This document shows positions 1-7,474 of a stretch of DNA of 25,477 bases, piece after piece. A model generated the notes under the pieces. The model worked only from the letters and a program-made list of their open reading frames with translations, did not search any database and had not been told where the DNA came from. Made by a program: the position numbers and the translations under genes. This DNA comes from JAYZAP01 sp964645285 (lineage in GTDB: Bacteria; Pseudomonadota; Alphaproteobacteria; JAAXGF01), in the NCBI GenBank assembly GCA_964645285.1, contig CAZYDR010000052.1, positions 1 to 25,477 on the forward strand, read 5' to 3'. Numbering within the stretch: position 1 is the stretch's first letter; each line of letters begins with the position of its first letter.

Positions 1-1
1 C

Positions 2-1234
2 CGTACCTGGTATCCGGTGTGGAACGCCGGCTCGACCTACGCCATGGCGGCCGAGATCGGGGCCGAACTGACGATGATGGAGAACCGCTTCGTACCGGCC
101 CGTTTCAAGGACGGCTACGGCCCGGTGGGCGCCTGGTTCCTGCTCTTCAAGTCGAAGGCGACCAACGGCTTCGGCGAAGACTACATGACCAAGAACGCCG
201 ACATGCTGAAGGACTTCGCACCCTACGACACCGCCGCCGTGGTGCCGACCTGTCTACGCAACCACGCCATGCTCAAGGAGATGAAGGAAGGACGCGGACC
301 GATCCTCATGGACACGCCCACGGCGATGGCCAATCTGGCCGAGAACATGACCCCGCAAGAGGTCAAGCATCTCGAGGCCGAGGCCTGGGAAGACTTCCTC
401 GACATGTGCATCGGTCAGGCCGGAATCTGGGCCGGTACCAACATCCGCCCCGAGGAAACCGCCTCGGAGCTGATGCCGACCGAACCCTATTTGCTGGGCT
501 CCCACTCGGGCTGCTGCGGCATTTGGGTGTCGGGGCCGCCGGACATCGCGCCGGACGACTGGCAGTGGGGTTACAACCGCATGACCACGGTCAACGGCCT
601 GTTCACCGCCGGCGACGGGGTCGGCGCCTCGGGCCATAAATTCTCGTCGGGCTCCCACACCGAGGGCCGCATCGCGGCCAAGAACATGGTGCGCTACTGC
701 CGTGACCACACCGACTTCAAGCCCGAACTCAAGGGCGATATCGCCGATATCACCGAGGAAATCTACAAGCCGGTGCGCAATTATATTGAGCACAAGGACA
801 AGACCACCGCCGAGGACATCAACCCTCATTACATCACGCCCAAGATGTTCCAGATGCGCTTGCAGAAGCTCATGGACGAATATGTCGCCGGCGTCTCGAC
901 ATTCTATCAAACCAACGCCAAGCTGCTCGAAATGGGCCTCCACTACATGGAAATGCTGAAGGAGGACAGCGTTCACCTACGCGCCAAGGACCTCCACGAG
1001 CTGCTGCGCGCCTGGGAGAATTATCACCGGTTGCGCACGGCGGAGACGCATCTGCGCCATATCCAGTTCCGCGAAGAGACTCGCTATCCGGGCTTCTTCT
1101 ATCGCGCCGACTTCCCCGATCTCGACGACGAGAACTGGAAGGTCTTCGTCAATTCGCGCATGGACCCGGAGACCGGCGAGTGGACCATGAAGAAGGTGCC
1201 GCACGTGGATCTGGTCGAAAAGTTCTACGGCTAA
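2..1234 (+). CDS. aprA: Adenylylsulfate (APS) reductase alpha subunit, 3' part
   Basis: This is the C-terminal ~410 residues of the flavoprotein subunit of dissimilatory APS reductase, which interconverts APS with AMP and sulfite in the cytoplasm together with the ferredoxin-like AprB. The reading frame is open to the window edge (codon start at base 2), so the N-terminal third, with the first part of the FAD-binding fold, lies outside; the family is about 620-660 residues. Recognisable blocks are YGPVGAWFLLFKSKATNGFG near the start, SHSGCCGIWVSGP, and the FAD-contacting GLFTAGDGVGASGHKFSSGS segment, whose His corresponds to an active-site His described in archaeal AprA. The C-terminal helical domain is complete to a TAA stop. 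In an alphaproteobacterium the enzyme most likely works in the sulfur-oxidising direction; aprB would be expected just upstream. A strong hairpin follows 19 bases after the stop. Confidence 0.93.
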   Translation, partial: RTWYPVWNAGSTYAMAAEIGAELTMMENRFVPARFKDGYGPVGAWFLLFKSKATNGFGEDYMTKNADMLKDFAPYDTAAVVPTCLRNHAMLKEMKEGRGPILMDTPTAMANLAENMTPQEVKHLEAEAWEDFLDMCIGQAGIWAGTNIRPEETASELMPTEPYLLGSHSGCCGIWVSGPPDIAPDDWQWGYNRMTTVNGLFTAGDGVGASGHKFSSGSHTEGRIAAKNMVRYCRDHTDFKPELKGDIADITEEIYKPVRNYIEHKDKTTAEDINPHYITPKMFQMRLQKLMDEYVAGVSTFYQTNAKLLEMGLHYMEMLKEDSVHLRAKDLHELLRAWENYHRLRTAETHLRHIQFREETRYPGFFYRADFPDLDDENWKVFVNSRMDPETGEWTMKKVPHVDLVEKFYG

Positions 1235-1253
1235 ACCGCGGCCGTCATTGAAA

Positions 1254-1290
1254 TCGCCCGGAGCGCTCGGTTGACGAGCGCTCCGGGCGA
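1254..1290 (+). terminator. Strong 16-bp hairpin after aprA
   Basis: The arms at 1254-1269 and 1275-1290 are perfectly complementary over 16 bp (TCGCCCGGAGCGCTCG and its complement) with a 5-base loop. It lies directly after the aprA stop. There is no T-run behind it, so it is either a terminator lacking a U-tract, a Rho-assisted end, or an mRNA 3'-stabilising stem. The hairpin itself is certain; the termination role is inferred. Confidence 0.65.
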
Positions 1291-1314
1291 AACCATTCTA
1301 GCGAAACCATTCTA
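1287..1314. repeat. 14-bp perfect tandem duplication
   Basis: GCGAAACCATTCTA occurs twice head to tail (1287-1300 and 1301-1314). The first copy overlaps the last four bases of the hairpin arm, and the second ends five bases before the ATG of the downstream gene. It fills the space where a ribosome-binding site would be expected. It is probably a slippage duplication. Confidence 0.85.
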
Positions 1315-1319
1315 TAGTC

Positions 1320-2273
1320 ATGTCAGACCCCAACGAACCCGAACACCCACCCATACCCGAGGACGAAGCCCTCGCCCGCCATGAGGCGGCACGCCGCGAT
1401 ACCGCCGAGATCGAGGTCAATATTTTCGACGGCGTGCGCGGCCACGACGGCAACCCGGTATTGCCGGTGCGACTCAAGGCCGACGACCGCTTCTGCTTCT
1501 CGTGCCACAAGGGCGTGTCGTGCTGGAACGCCTGCTGCCACGGCGCCGATGTCACCCTGACCCCCTTCGATATCCTGCGTTTGGCCCGGCGCTTCGAGGC
1601 CCCGGCGGCCGAGTTCCTCGAACGCTACACGGTGCCGGCAATGTGGCAGCAGGCCGACCTGCCCGTAGCCAAGCTCAAGATGGCCGGCAAGGCCGGTGAC
1701 GGCGCCTGCGTCTTTCTCGACCATGAGGCCGGCTGCACGGTCTACGACGACCGCCCGGCGACCTGCCGCTACTACCCCCTGGGCCTCGCCGCCATCAAGA
1801 TGAAGGACGCCGACGCCAAGGAAGACTTCTACTTCCTGGTCAAGGAATCCCACTGCAAGGGTCACGCCGAGGACAATCTGCAATCGGTGTCCGAGTTCCG
1901 CCGCGACCAGGGCATCGAGCCCTACGACGAGAAAAACCGCGGCTGGATCGACATTCTCATGAAGATGGTGTCGTGGATGTCCATCGGCGGCCCCCAGGGC
2001 ACGGCGCCCAGCGCCCAGACCAAGCAGATGTTCTTCATGGTCTCGACCGACCCGGCCGGGTTCCGCCGCTTCGTCTTCGAGACCAAGTTTCTCGAGACCT
2101 ACGAAATCGACCCGGACATCGTCGAGCAGCTCAAGACCGACGACGAAATGCTGCTGGCCCTGGGCTTCGACTGGATGAAGAATGTCATGTTCAACGAGCC
2201 AACCCTGACCATGAAGCCCGACGTCCTACAGGCCGCTATCGCCCGCTCCCGCGACGATTTGGGGGCCGGGTAG
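1320..2273 (+). CDS. YkgJ-family cysteine-cluster (Zn/Fe-binding) protein
   Basis: A 317-residue cytoplasmic protein with the cysteine cluster typical of the YkgJ/UPF0153 family. The N-terminal set is C59-x2-C62-x5-C68-x3-C72-C73, and a second set sits at C130, C139 and C149 in the pattern C-x8-C-x9-C followed by RYYPLG. Family members are presumed to bind zinc or an iron-sulfur cluster; the biochemical role is not established. This protein is longer than the minimal ~100-residue domain, with an acidic N-terminal tail and a C-terminal ~150-residue extension without recognisable motifs. The ATG at 1320 is the only plausible start, although no Shine-Dalgarno is visible in front of it. It sits 85 bases downstream of aprA, so a role linked to the Fe-S or sulfur enzymes is possible but only by context. 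Confidence 0.8.
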   Translation: MSDPNEPEHPPIPEDEALARHEAARRDTAEIEVNIFDGVRGHDGNPVLPVRLKADDRFCFSCHKGVSCWNACCHGADVTLTPFDILRLARRFEAPAAEFLERYTVPAMWQQADLPVAKLKMAGKAGDGACVFLDHEAGCTVYDDRPATCRYYPLGLAAIKMKDADAKEDFYFLVKESHCKGHAEDNLQSVSEFRRDQGIEPYDEKNRGWIDILMKMVSWMSIGGPQGTAPSAQTKQMFFMVSTDPAGFRRFVFETKFLETYEIDPDIVEQLKTDDEMLLALGFDWMKNVMFNEPTLTMKPDVLQAAIARSRDDLGAG

Positions 2274-2285
2274 AACCAAACTACC

Positions 2286-3004
2286 ATGTTCTCGCCCAGA
2301 TAACCGATAGCCACATCATGGCCCCCGGCGATCGCGGGCTAATCGGCCAGGCGAGGGCCGATAATCTTCGCCGTTGCGTTGCCCATATTTGCAGCCTCGA
2401 CCCCCTGTCCCAGGCGGTCATCCACACCGGTGACATGACCCAGAACGACCGGCCCGACGAATTCGCCCACGCCCGCGAGATCATGGCGGCGTTGCCCGTG
2501 CCGCTCTACACTACGCCGGGCAACCGCGATGGCCACGACGACGCCGTGCCCTACGCGGTGGACGATCACCCGGTGCGGCTGGTCGCCATGGACAGCCTGA
2601 GCGACAGCCACGCCATGGGTGATTTCAGCCCTCGGCGCCTGGCCACCCTCGACGCCGTCCTGACGGCCGCCACGGCCACGGCCACGGCGATCTTCCTGCC
2701 TCACCCGCCGTTCCCCGTGGAGAGCCCGGTTCAGCCGCTCCAGTACGTTCGCCCAGGAGCGGTGGACGAATTGGCGGCGGTGCTCGGCCGCCACCCGCAT
2801 CTGGTCCACATGTTCTGCGGCCACGCCCACCGGCTCGCCAACGCGGTTGTCGGCGGCGTCCCGGCCAGCACCCAGCCGTCCGTGGCCATCGATCTGCGCA
2901 AAGGTGAATATCCCGAGGCCATGGCCGCCTGCCCGGCCTACCGTATCCACCGCTTCGAGGCAGGCGTCGACTTCACCAGCGAGTTGGTGTTCGCTAGCCC
3001 GTGA
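2286..3004 (+). CDS. Calcineurin-like metallophosphoesterase (3',5'-cNMP phosphodiesterase type), start codon damaged
   Basis: From base 2288 the frame encodes ~239 residues with every metal-site motif of the calcineurin-like/class III cyclic-nucleotide phosphodiesterase family: DSH near the N-terminus, GDMTQ, GNRDGHDD, a PHPPF histidine and GHAHR near the C-terminus. Such enzymes bind two metal ions and hydrolyse phosphodiesters, often cAMP or glycerophosphodiesters. Relatives begin with about M-x-L-A-Q-I-(S/T)-D-x-H. Here the ATG at 2286-2288 is one base out of frame with the following GTT CTC GCC CAG; one extra base would give MVLAQITDSHI. No ATG, GTG or TTG lies in frame near this point, and the frame extends upstream only as antisense-like sequence inside the preceding gene. 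The next in-frame ATG (2318) would delete the D-x-H metal ligands. So this is either a genuine start lesion or a base-call error. A terminator follows. Confidence 0.75.
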
Positions 3005-3022
3005 CACCTTCAGCCCCGACCG

Positions 3023-3058
3023 GGGGCCGCCGACCGTTCGGCGAGAGCCCCAGTTTTT
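3023..3058 (+). terminator. Rho-independent terminator after the phosphoesterase
   Basis: Lower stem 3023-3027 (GGGGC) pairs with 3047-3051 (GCCCC); upper stem 3028-3033 (CGCCGA) pairs with 3038-3043 (TCGGCG) around a 4-base loop, with a 3-base bulge at 3044-3046. Five T residues follow at 3054-3058. It lies 19 bases after the phosphoesterase stop. Confidence 0.65.
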
Positions 3059-3087
3059 GTAAATACAAGGTTGGGCGATTGAACGCA

Positions 3088-3104
3088 GCTCACCGGAGGT
3101 GAGC
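3088..3104. terminator. Short hairpin between convergent genes
   Basis: Perfect 7-bp arms, GCTCACC (3088-3094) and GGTGAGC (3098-3104), with a GGA loop. It lies 12 bases beyond the minus-strand EamA stop and between two convergent genes. No T-run follows on either strand, so its function as a terminator of the exporter gene is only a guess. Confidence 0.35.
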
Positions 3105-3115
3105 GTCAAAACCAG

Positions 3116-3991
3116 CTACCGGTTAAGCGCGATAAGGATTACAGCCGGCACCACCACCAGAACCGCGAGGATGATGCGGGGCGTCAATTTTTCCTTACGG
3201 AACACATAGATGCTCAACAGCATGGTGAATACCGGCGAGGTGGCGACGATGGGAATCACGGTGACCAGTTCACCGCGCATCAGCGCCGTGTTGAGGCACA
3301 ACAACGCTATTCCCATAGTCGCGCCTCCGAGCACAAACCAATAAGGCTCGCGGCTGCGCCACCGGATACGTTGGGGTTCGGGCTTCAGCTTCTGGACCAC
3401 CAGCATCACCATAGTCGATACGGTGAAGCCTACCAGACCGGCGAAATAGGGGTCGGGGATACTCTCCATGCCGATTTTCGACAACACATGGCCGATCGAG
3501 CGTACCGCCGCCGCGGCCACCGGCAGGGCGAGCGCCCACAGCGGCCAGGTGACGGGTATTTTGCTGTCACGTTTGGCCAGCATGGCCACCGCCGCGATGA
3601 TGCCGGCGGTGCCCAGTACAGTCGCCCAGTTGAGCGCCTCACCAAGCCACAACACACCCATGGCGACACTGAACACCGGCGAGACCGAACTCAAGGTGGT
3701 TGCCAAGGTGGGGCCCAGGTGGCGCATGCCAGCGACCGCCAGATTGGCCGAAAGCGCCGGGCGAAACAGCCCGATGGCGACAAACAAAAACACCGCCGGA
3801 TGGCTCCAATGGGCGCCGTCGAGCATCCACGGCGAGACCAACCAATAGAGTACCATGGACGAGAAAATCGATATGGCGGCGCCGGATCGCGACCCGACCC
3901 GTGTCAGTCCGAGATGCTGGAACTGGACCCCGATGGCGAAGATAACGCTCGCCGCCAAGGCAAATAACGGCGCCGGAATCTCACTGAACAA
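3116..3991 (-). CDS. DMT-superfamily EamA transporter
   Basis: A 291-residue inner-membrane protein of the drug/metabolite transporter superfamily, with two tandem EamA units of about five hydrophobic segments each (ten in total), the usual length for the family. Typical features are the run beginning LFALAASVIFAIGVQFQHLG, the mid-protein LGPTLATTLSSVSPVFSVAM with GEALNWATVLGT, and the second-repeat equivalent LVTVIPIVATSPVFTMLLS before a lysine-rich cytoplasmic loop. The start is TTG at 3989-3991 with GGAG seven bases upstream; an in-frame TAG lies further upstream and no ATG is available. It is divergent from the BKACE operon, so it may export or import a metabolite of that pathway. The substrate cannot be told from sequence. 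Confidence 0.88.
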   Translation of the reverse strand: MFSEIPAPLFALAASVIFAIGVQFQHLGLTRVGSRSGAAISIFSSMVLYWLVSPWMLDGAHWSHPAVFLFVAIGLFRPALSANLAVAGMRHLGPTLATTLSSVSPVFSVAMGVLWLGEALNWATVLGTAGIIAAVAMLAKRDSKIPVTWPLWALALPVAAAAVRSIGHVLSKIGMESIPDPYFAGLVGFTVSTMVMLVVQKLKPEPQRIRWRSREPYWFVLGGATMGIALLCLNTALMRGELVTVIPIVATSPVFTMLLSIYVFRKEKLTPRIILAVLVVVPAVILIALNR

Positions 3992-4142
3992 TCGTCGACT
4001 CCAAAACCGGTTCCACTATGGTGATTCGCGCCGCCGCCATGGTAGCAGGTTCGCTATCGCAACAGCCAGACAGCAGTTGCCCACGTCAGCTACCGGGCGT
4101 AGGTTTCGAGTGCCAAATCAATCGGGAAAAGGAAGTTACCTC
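3992..4142. promoter_or_regulatory. Divergent intergenic region, EamA / BKACE operon
   Basis: These 151 bases separate the minus-strand exporter from the plus-strand operon and must hold both promoters. The only clear signals are the GGAG ribosome-binding site of the exporter and an AAGGAAG site a few bases before the BKACE ATG. I see no convincing operator palindrome or sigma-70 boxes. Confidence 0.4.
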
Positions 4143-5024
4143 ATGTCACAAGAAGTCATCGTCACCTGCGCTGTCAGCGGCGGTCATCAGAACCACGGCA
4201 AGCATCCCGATTACCCCATTACCCCGGCCCAGGTCGCCGACACCTGCCTTGAGGCCCGCGCCGCCGGCGCCGCCATCGTCCATGTCCATGTGCGCGATCC
4301 GGAAACCGGCATGCCGCGAGGCAATGTGGAACTCTACCGCGAAGTGGTCGAGCGGGTGCGCGACAGCGGCAGCGACGTGCTGATCAACCTGACCACCGGC
4401 TTCGGCGGCCGCTATGCGCCAAGCGACGACGACCCTTCCGTGTCGGCCCCGGGCATGACCTTCTGGCAGCCCGAGAAGCGGGTCGCCCATGTGGAGGAAC
4501 TGCGCCCGGAAATTTGCAGCCTCGACGTCGGCACCTTCAATTTCGGCACCAACGTGTTCATCAACACCCCCGATCACCTGCGCCGCATGGCCAAGCGCAT
4601 CCAGGCCGCCGGGGTCAAGCCGGAGATCGAGGTGTTCGAGCCCGGCCATATCATCTTCGCCCATGAGCTGCTCAAGGAAGGCCTAGTCGACGCGCCGCCC
4701 ATGTTCCAGCTCTGCCTCGGCATTCCCTATGCCTCGCCGGCCAGTGTCGAAGCCATGACGTTCCTCAAGAGCCTGTTACCCGAGGGCACCAAGTGGAGCG
4801 CCTTCGGCATTTCGCGGCAGCAGTTCACCATGGCCGGCACGGCGGTCGAACTGGGCGGCAACGTGCGGGTCGGCCTCGAGGACAACCTCTATATGGAAAA
4901 GGGCGTGTTCGCCACCAACGGCAAGCTGGTCGATAAGGCGGTGGAGATCATCCGTGGCCAGGGCGCCGAACCGGTGGAGCCGGCCCGGGCCCGGGAAATC
5001 CTCGGTATCAAGCCGGCGGCATGA
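4143..5024 (+). CDS. BKACE family (DUF849) beta-keto acid cleavage enzyme
   Basis: A 293-residue TIM-barrel enzyme of the beta-keto acid cleavage family, founded on 3-keto-5-aminohexanoate cleavage enzyme (Kce). These Zn enzymes condense a beta-keto acid with acetyl-CoA, releasing acetoacetate and a new acyl-CoA. The N-terminal VTCAVSGG and the metal-binding VHVHVRDPETG at about residues 40-50 are hallmark motifs; NLTTGFGG, CSLDVGTFNFG, EIEVFEPGHI and LCLGIPYASPAS are further conserved blocks. Family members act in lysine fermentation, carnitine breakdown (dehydrocarnitine) and other pathways, so the substrate is open. The ATG at 4143 has an AAGGAAG site in front; a longer frame upstream has no family similarity. 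Its stop overlaps the next gene's start as ATGA, showing translational coupling. First gene of a four-gene operon. Confidence 0.92.
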   Translation: MSQEVIVTCAVSGGHQNHGKHPDYPITPAQVADTCLEARAAGAAIVHVHVRDPETGMPRGNVELYREVVERVRDSGSDVLINLTTGFGGRYAPSDDDPSVSAPGMTFWQPEKRVAHVEELRPEICSLDVGTFNFGTNVFINTPDHLRRMAKRIQAAGVKPEIEVFEPGHIIFAHELLKEGLVDAPPMFQLCLGIPYASPASVEAMTFLKSLLPEGTKWSAFGISRQQFTMAGTAVELGGNVRVGLEDNLYMEKGVFATNGKLVDKAVEIIRGQGAEPVEPARAREILGIKPAA

Positions 5025-6409
5025 GCCCCGCCGCCACCATCGCGCGGATCGGCGAGCATTTCGACAGCGGCGGGTTCTTCGCCGATCTGGCGCGCCGGGT
5101 GGCAATCCATACGGAGAGCCAGCGCGCTGACCGCCGCGATGAGTTGCACCGCTACCTAAGCGCCGAAATGGAGCCCGGCTTCGAGGCCCTGGGCTTTACC
5201 TGCCGGACTTTCGACAACCCGGTCGAGCGCGGCGGGCCGTTTCTGGTCGCCGAGCGCCGCGAGGGCGACGATTTGCCCACGGTCATGGGCTACGGCCACG
5301 GTGATGTGGTGCCCGGTTACGATGACCAGTGGCAGGACGGCCTCGACCCCTGGGCCCTGACCAAGCGCGGCGAGCGTTGGTACGGCCGCGGCACCGCCGA
5401 CAACAAGGGTCAGCACAGCATCAACCTAGCCGCCATGGACGCGGTGCTGGCGGAGCGCGGCAGTCTCGGGTTCAACGCGGTGGTGCTGATCGAGACCGGC
5501 GAGGAGGCCGGCTCACCAGGGCTGCGTGAGTTCTGCGACGCCGAGCGCGACCGCTTCGCCGCCGATGTCTTCATCGCCTCCGACGGGCCGCGTCTGGCGC
5601 CGGACCGGCCGACCATCTTCCTCGGCTCGCGCGGCACCTTCAGTTTCGACTTGACAGTTGATCTGCGCGACGGCGGCCACCATTCCGGTAACTGGGGCGG
5701 CTTGCTGGCTAATCCTGGCATCATCCTGGCCCACGCCATCGCCAGCCTGACCAGCGCCAGCGGCGAAATCCTCATACCCGAGTGGCGGCCGCCGGCGATT
5801 CCCAATTCCGTGCGCCACGCGGTGGCCGGACTGGAGATCGACGGCGGCGAGAAGGCTCCGGAAATTGATCCGGACTGGGGCGAACCGGGCCTCAGCGCGG
5901 CCGAAAAAGTCTTTGCCTGGAACTCCTTCGAAGTGCTGGCCTTCAAGACCGGCAATCCGGACAACCCGGCCAATGCGGTGCCGCCGCGGGCCACGGCCCA
6001 TTGCGGCATTCGCTGGGTGCCGCCCTGCGACGTCGATGAATTCATGCCGGCGCTGCGCCGATTTCTTGACGACCGAGGCTTCGCCATGGTCGAAATTACC
6101 CCTGAACCAGACTACATGATGGCCACCCGCCTCGACCCCGACCATCCCTGGGCCCAGTGGGCGGTGGCCTCGATCAACACCACCACGGGCCAGCAGACGG
6201 CGGTGCTGCCCAATCTCGGCGGCTCCCTGCCCAACGACGTGTTTTCCGAATTGCTCGCCTTGCCCACCATCTGGGTACCCCACTCCTACGCGTCGTGCTC
6301 GCAACACGCACCCAACGAACACATTCTCGAAGCCACCACGCGCCAGGCGCTGGAACTCATGACCGGGCTGTACTGGGATATGGGCCAGCCCGGCACGCCT
6401 ATAGGATAA
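5021..6409 (+). CDS. M20-family metallopeptidase / amidohydrolase
   Basis: A 462-residue cytoplasmic dinuclear zinc hydrolase of the M20 (PF01546) family, which includes DapE, ArgE, carboxypeptidase G2 and carnosinase-type dipeptidases. Visible motifs are the first metal His and Asp in GYGHGDVVPG, the bridging Asp in YGRGTADNKGQH, the catalytic Glu-Glu pair in IETGEEAGSPG, and the last histidine near the C-terminus in PHSYASCSQHAPNEH. The lid/dimerisation domain starts at about residue 195 with a GTFSFDLTVDLRDGGHHSG block. It would hydrolyse an amide or peptide bond of a small substrate. The gene overlaps the BKACE stop by 4 bases and is followed after 6 bases by the dehydrogenase, so it belongs to the same breakdown operon; a role releasing an amino or hydroxy acid is inferred. 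Confidence 0.9.
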   Translation: MSPAATIARIGEHFDSGGFFADLARRVAIHTESQRADRRDELHRYLSAEMEPGFEALGFTCRTFDNPVERGGPFLVAERREGDDLPTVMGYGHGDVVPGYDDQWQDGLDPWALTKRGERWYGRGTADNKGQHSINLAAMDAVLAERGSLGFNAVVLIETGEEAGSPGLREFCDAERDRFAADVFIASDGPRLAPDRPTIFLGSRGTFSFDLTVDLRDGGHHSGNWGGLLANPGIILAHAIASLTSASGEILIPEWRPPAIPNSVRHAVAGLEIDGGEKAPEIDPDWGEPGLSAAEKVFAWNSFEVLAFKTGNPDNPANAVPPRATAHCGIRWVPPCDVDEFMPALRRFLDDRGFAMVEITPEPDYMMATRLDPDHPWAQWAVASINTTTGQQTAVLPNLGGSLPNDVFSELLALPTIWVPHSYASCSQHAPNEHILEATTRQALELMTGLYWDMGQPGTPIG

Positions 6410-6415
6410 AACGTC

Positions 6416-7474
6416 ATGACAACTTATCGCATCGCCGTCATTCCCGGTGACGGCATCGGCAAGGAAGTGGTGCCCGAAGGCATTCGCGTGCTCGACGCGG
6501 TCGGCGCCAAGTTCGGCATCGACTTCGCCTGGGACCACTTCGACTGGAGCTGCGAGACCTATAATGCCACCGGCCACATGATGCCCGAGGACGGCATCGC
6601 GCAAATCAGCGGCCACGACGCCATATTCCTTGGCGCCGTGGGCTTTCCCGGCGTACCCGACCATATTTCCCTATGGGGGCTGCTGATCCCCATCCGGCGT
6701 CATTTCGACCAATACGTCAATCTGCGCCCGGTGCGCCTGTTCGAGGGCGTCAACTGCCCCCTGGCCGGCCGCGCACCCGGCGATATCAATTTCTGGATCG
6801 TGCGCGAGAACGTCGAGGGCGAGTATTCCGAGATCGGCGGCCGCATGTTCGAGGGCAGCGAGCGTGAGATGGCGATTCAGGAATCGATCTTCACCCGCCA
6901 TGGCACCGACCGCATCATGCGCTACGCCTTTGAGCTGGCCCAGAGCCGGCCGGCCAAGCACCTGACCTCGGCAACCAAGTCCAACGGCATCATCCACACC
7001 ATGCCCTATTGGGACGAGCGCTTCGCGGCCATGGCGGCGGACTATGGTGACATCACCACGGACAAGTTCCACATCGACATCCTGACCGCCAATTTCGTGC
7101 TCCATCCGGACTGGTTCGACGTGGTGGTCGGTTCCAACCTGTTCGGCGACATCCTGTCGGACCTGGGCCCGGCGGTTACCGGTACCATCGGTATCGCGCC
7201 GTCGGGCAATATCAACCCGGATCGCAGCCAGCCCTCCATGTTCGAACCGGTGCACGGCTCGGCCCCGGACATCGCCGGCCAGGGCATCGCCAATCCTATC
7301 GGCCAGATCTGGTCCGGCGCCATGATGCTGGAGCATCTCGGCCACGGCGACGCCGCCGCCGCCGTGGTCGGCGCCATTGAGCGGGTGTTGGCCGACGGCG
7401 CCTGCCGCACGCCGGACCTGGGCAGCACCGCCAACACCGCCGACCTGGGCGGGGCCATTGTCGACGCCCTCTAG
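6416..7474 (+). CDS. Tartrate / D-malate dehydrogenase-type beta-decarboxylating dehydrogenase
   Basis: A 352-residue enzyme of the isocitrate/isopropylmalate dehydrogenase superfamily, closest in motifs to tartrate dehydrogenase/decarboxylase and D-malate dehydrogenase (TtuC/DmlA). It oxidises a 2-hydroxy acid with NAD+ and a divalent metal, usually with decarboxylation. Seen are IAVIPGDGIGKEV at the N-terminus, YVNLRPVRLFEGV, the RENVEGEYSEIGG substrate segment, TSATKSNGI, and the metal-binding aspartates in GSNLFGDILSDLGPAVTG, followed by the nucleotide-site EPVHGSAPDIAGQGIANP. Length and motifs are complete. ATG at 6416 is 6 bases after the M20 stop. A hydroxyacid dehydrogenase beside a beta-keto acid cleavage enzyme suggests sequential steps on one carbon skeleton, though which comes first cannot be told. 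Confidence 0.9.
   Translation: MTTYRIAVIPGDGIGKEVVPEGIRVLDAVGAKFGIDFAWDHFDWSCETYNATGHMMPEDGIAQISGHDAIFLGAVGFPGVPDHISLWGLLIPIRRHFDQYVNLRPVRLFEGVNCPLAGRAPGDINFWIVRENVEGEYSEIGGRMFEGSEREMAIQESIFTRHGTDRIMRYAFELAQSRPAKHLTSATKSNGIIHTMPYWDERFAAMAADYGDITTDKFHIDILTANFVLHPDWFDVVVGSNLFGDILSDLGPAVTGTIGIAPSGNINPDRSQPSMFEPVHGSAPDIAGQGIANPIGQIWSGAMMLEHLGHGDAAAAVVGAIERVLADGACRTPDLGSTANTADLGGAIVDAL

Noticed and set aside
1973..2285. Upstream extension of the phosphoesterase frame
   Set aside because: Overlaps the cysteine-cluster gene in another frame, is Arg/Pro rich, and has no counterpart in the family.
5513..6664. 383-codon minus-strand open frame
   Set aside because: Antisense shadow of the M20 hydrolase and dehydrogenase genes, which have complete catalytic motifs.
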